Positions 42,389-42,402 of a stretch of 42,402 nt of DNA are shown here, in pieces. Below the pieces are notes generated by a model that searched no databases, was not told the origin of the DNA, and worked only from the letters and a program-made list of their open reading frames with translations. Position numbers and translations under genes: made by a program. Numbering within the stretch: the stretch's first letter is position 1; the number at the start of each line of letters is the position of its first letter. Origin of the DNA: Lachnospiraceae bacterium OF09-6 (GTDB taxonomy: Bacteria > Bacillota > Clostridia > Lachnospirales > Lachnospiraceae); assembly GCA_003435055.1 (NCBI GenBank), contig QUMM01000029.1, positions 1 through 42,402 on the forward strand, given 5' to 3'.

Positions 42389-42402
42389 GCGTCGATTGTT
42401 AT

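Noticed and set aside
1..42402. CRISPR array
   Set aside because: No regularly spaced direct repeats with unique spacers; the only tandem repeats are the coding 57-bp units in ygiQ.

Overview
The window looks like a chromosome segment of a spore-forming Lachnospiraceae (Clostridia; Blautia/Ruminococcus/Dorea-type). The evidence is Firmicutes synteny (rpmB-yloU-yloV...recG; rsmD-coaD-...-ylbJ; ytfI-ytfJ), an alpha/beta-type spore SASP, sporulation proteins YtfJ and YlbJ, strong AGGAGG ribosome binding sites, TTGnnn-17-TATACT promoters and moderate GC. Genus is an inference; no rRNA is present.

Layout. 0.1-5.5 kb: U32 peptidase/RlhA-like gene, a SEDS glycosyltransferase (FtsW/RodA) and its class B penicillin-binding protein. 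5.5-8.2 kb: Nudix hydrolase, unknown protein, DUF2953, YtfJ and a 45-residue membrane protein. 8.2-12.8 kb: rpmB facing yloU-fakA-recG. 12.8-17.6 kb: DUF6465, SASP, mgsA, Na/phosphate symporter, rsmD, coaD and a coiled-coil protein. 18-26.5 kb: ylbJ diverging from a long gene run relQ, rsuA-like, ygiQ, membrane protein, rluD-like, recU, then hisZ behind a perfect consensus promoter. 26.5-28.6 kb: a scar region with a TA-flanked MITE on the hisZ stop codon, a hisG cut to 33 codons, a DUF1016/YhcG nuclease and a decayed gene holding a second MITE with an 8-bp target duplication. 28.6-36.5 kb: MATE transporter, zinc dehydrogenase, HD phosphohydrolase, CorA, orphan pseudopilin, DivIVA-like protein, AEC transporter and Nudix. 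36.5-39.6 kb: an AT-rich accessory block with an XRE regulator, a DIP1984/septicolysin-like protein, a tRNA-like RNA and a nuclease-helicase fusion. 39.6-42.4 kb: a Crp/Fnr regulator diverging from a four-domain flavodiiron protein, then repeat hairpins at the edge.

Two points matter most. First, four housekeeping genes (U32, recG, Na/Pi symporter, ygiQ) each carry exactly one missing base in a short G or T run. Restoring one base gives full-length proteins of 797, 685, 560 and 702 residues, so sequencing or assembly error is the likely cause and they should be read as intact genes. Second, the best candidate for an undescribed system is the 36.5-39.6 kb block. There a tRNA-shaped RNA, with AAG in the anticodon position, a class I variable loop and a bulged extended acceptor helix, lies just downstream of a DIP1984-like gene that has a perfect palindrome before its ribosome binding site and an XRE gene next door, followed by a PD-(D/E)XK/SF1 helicase.
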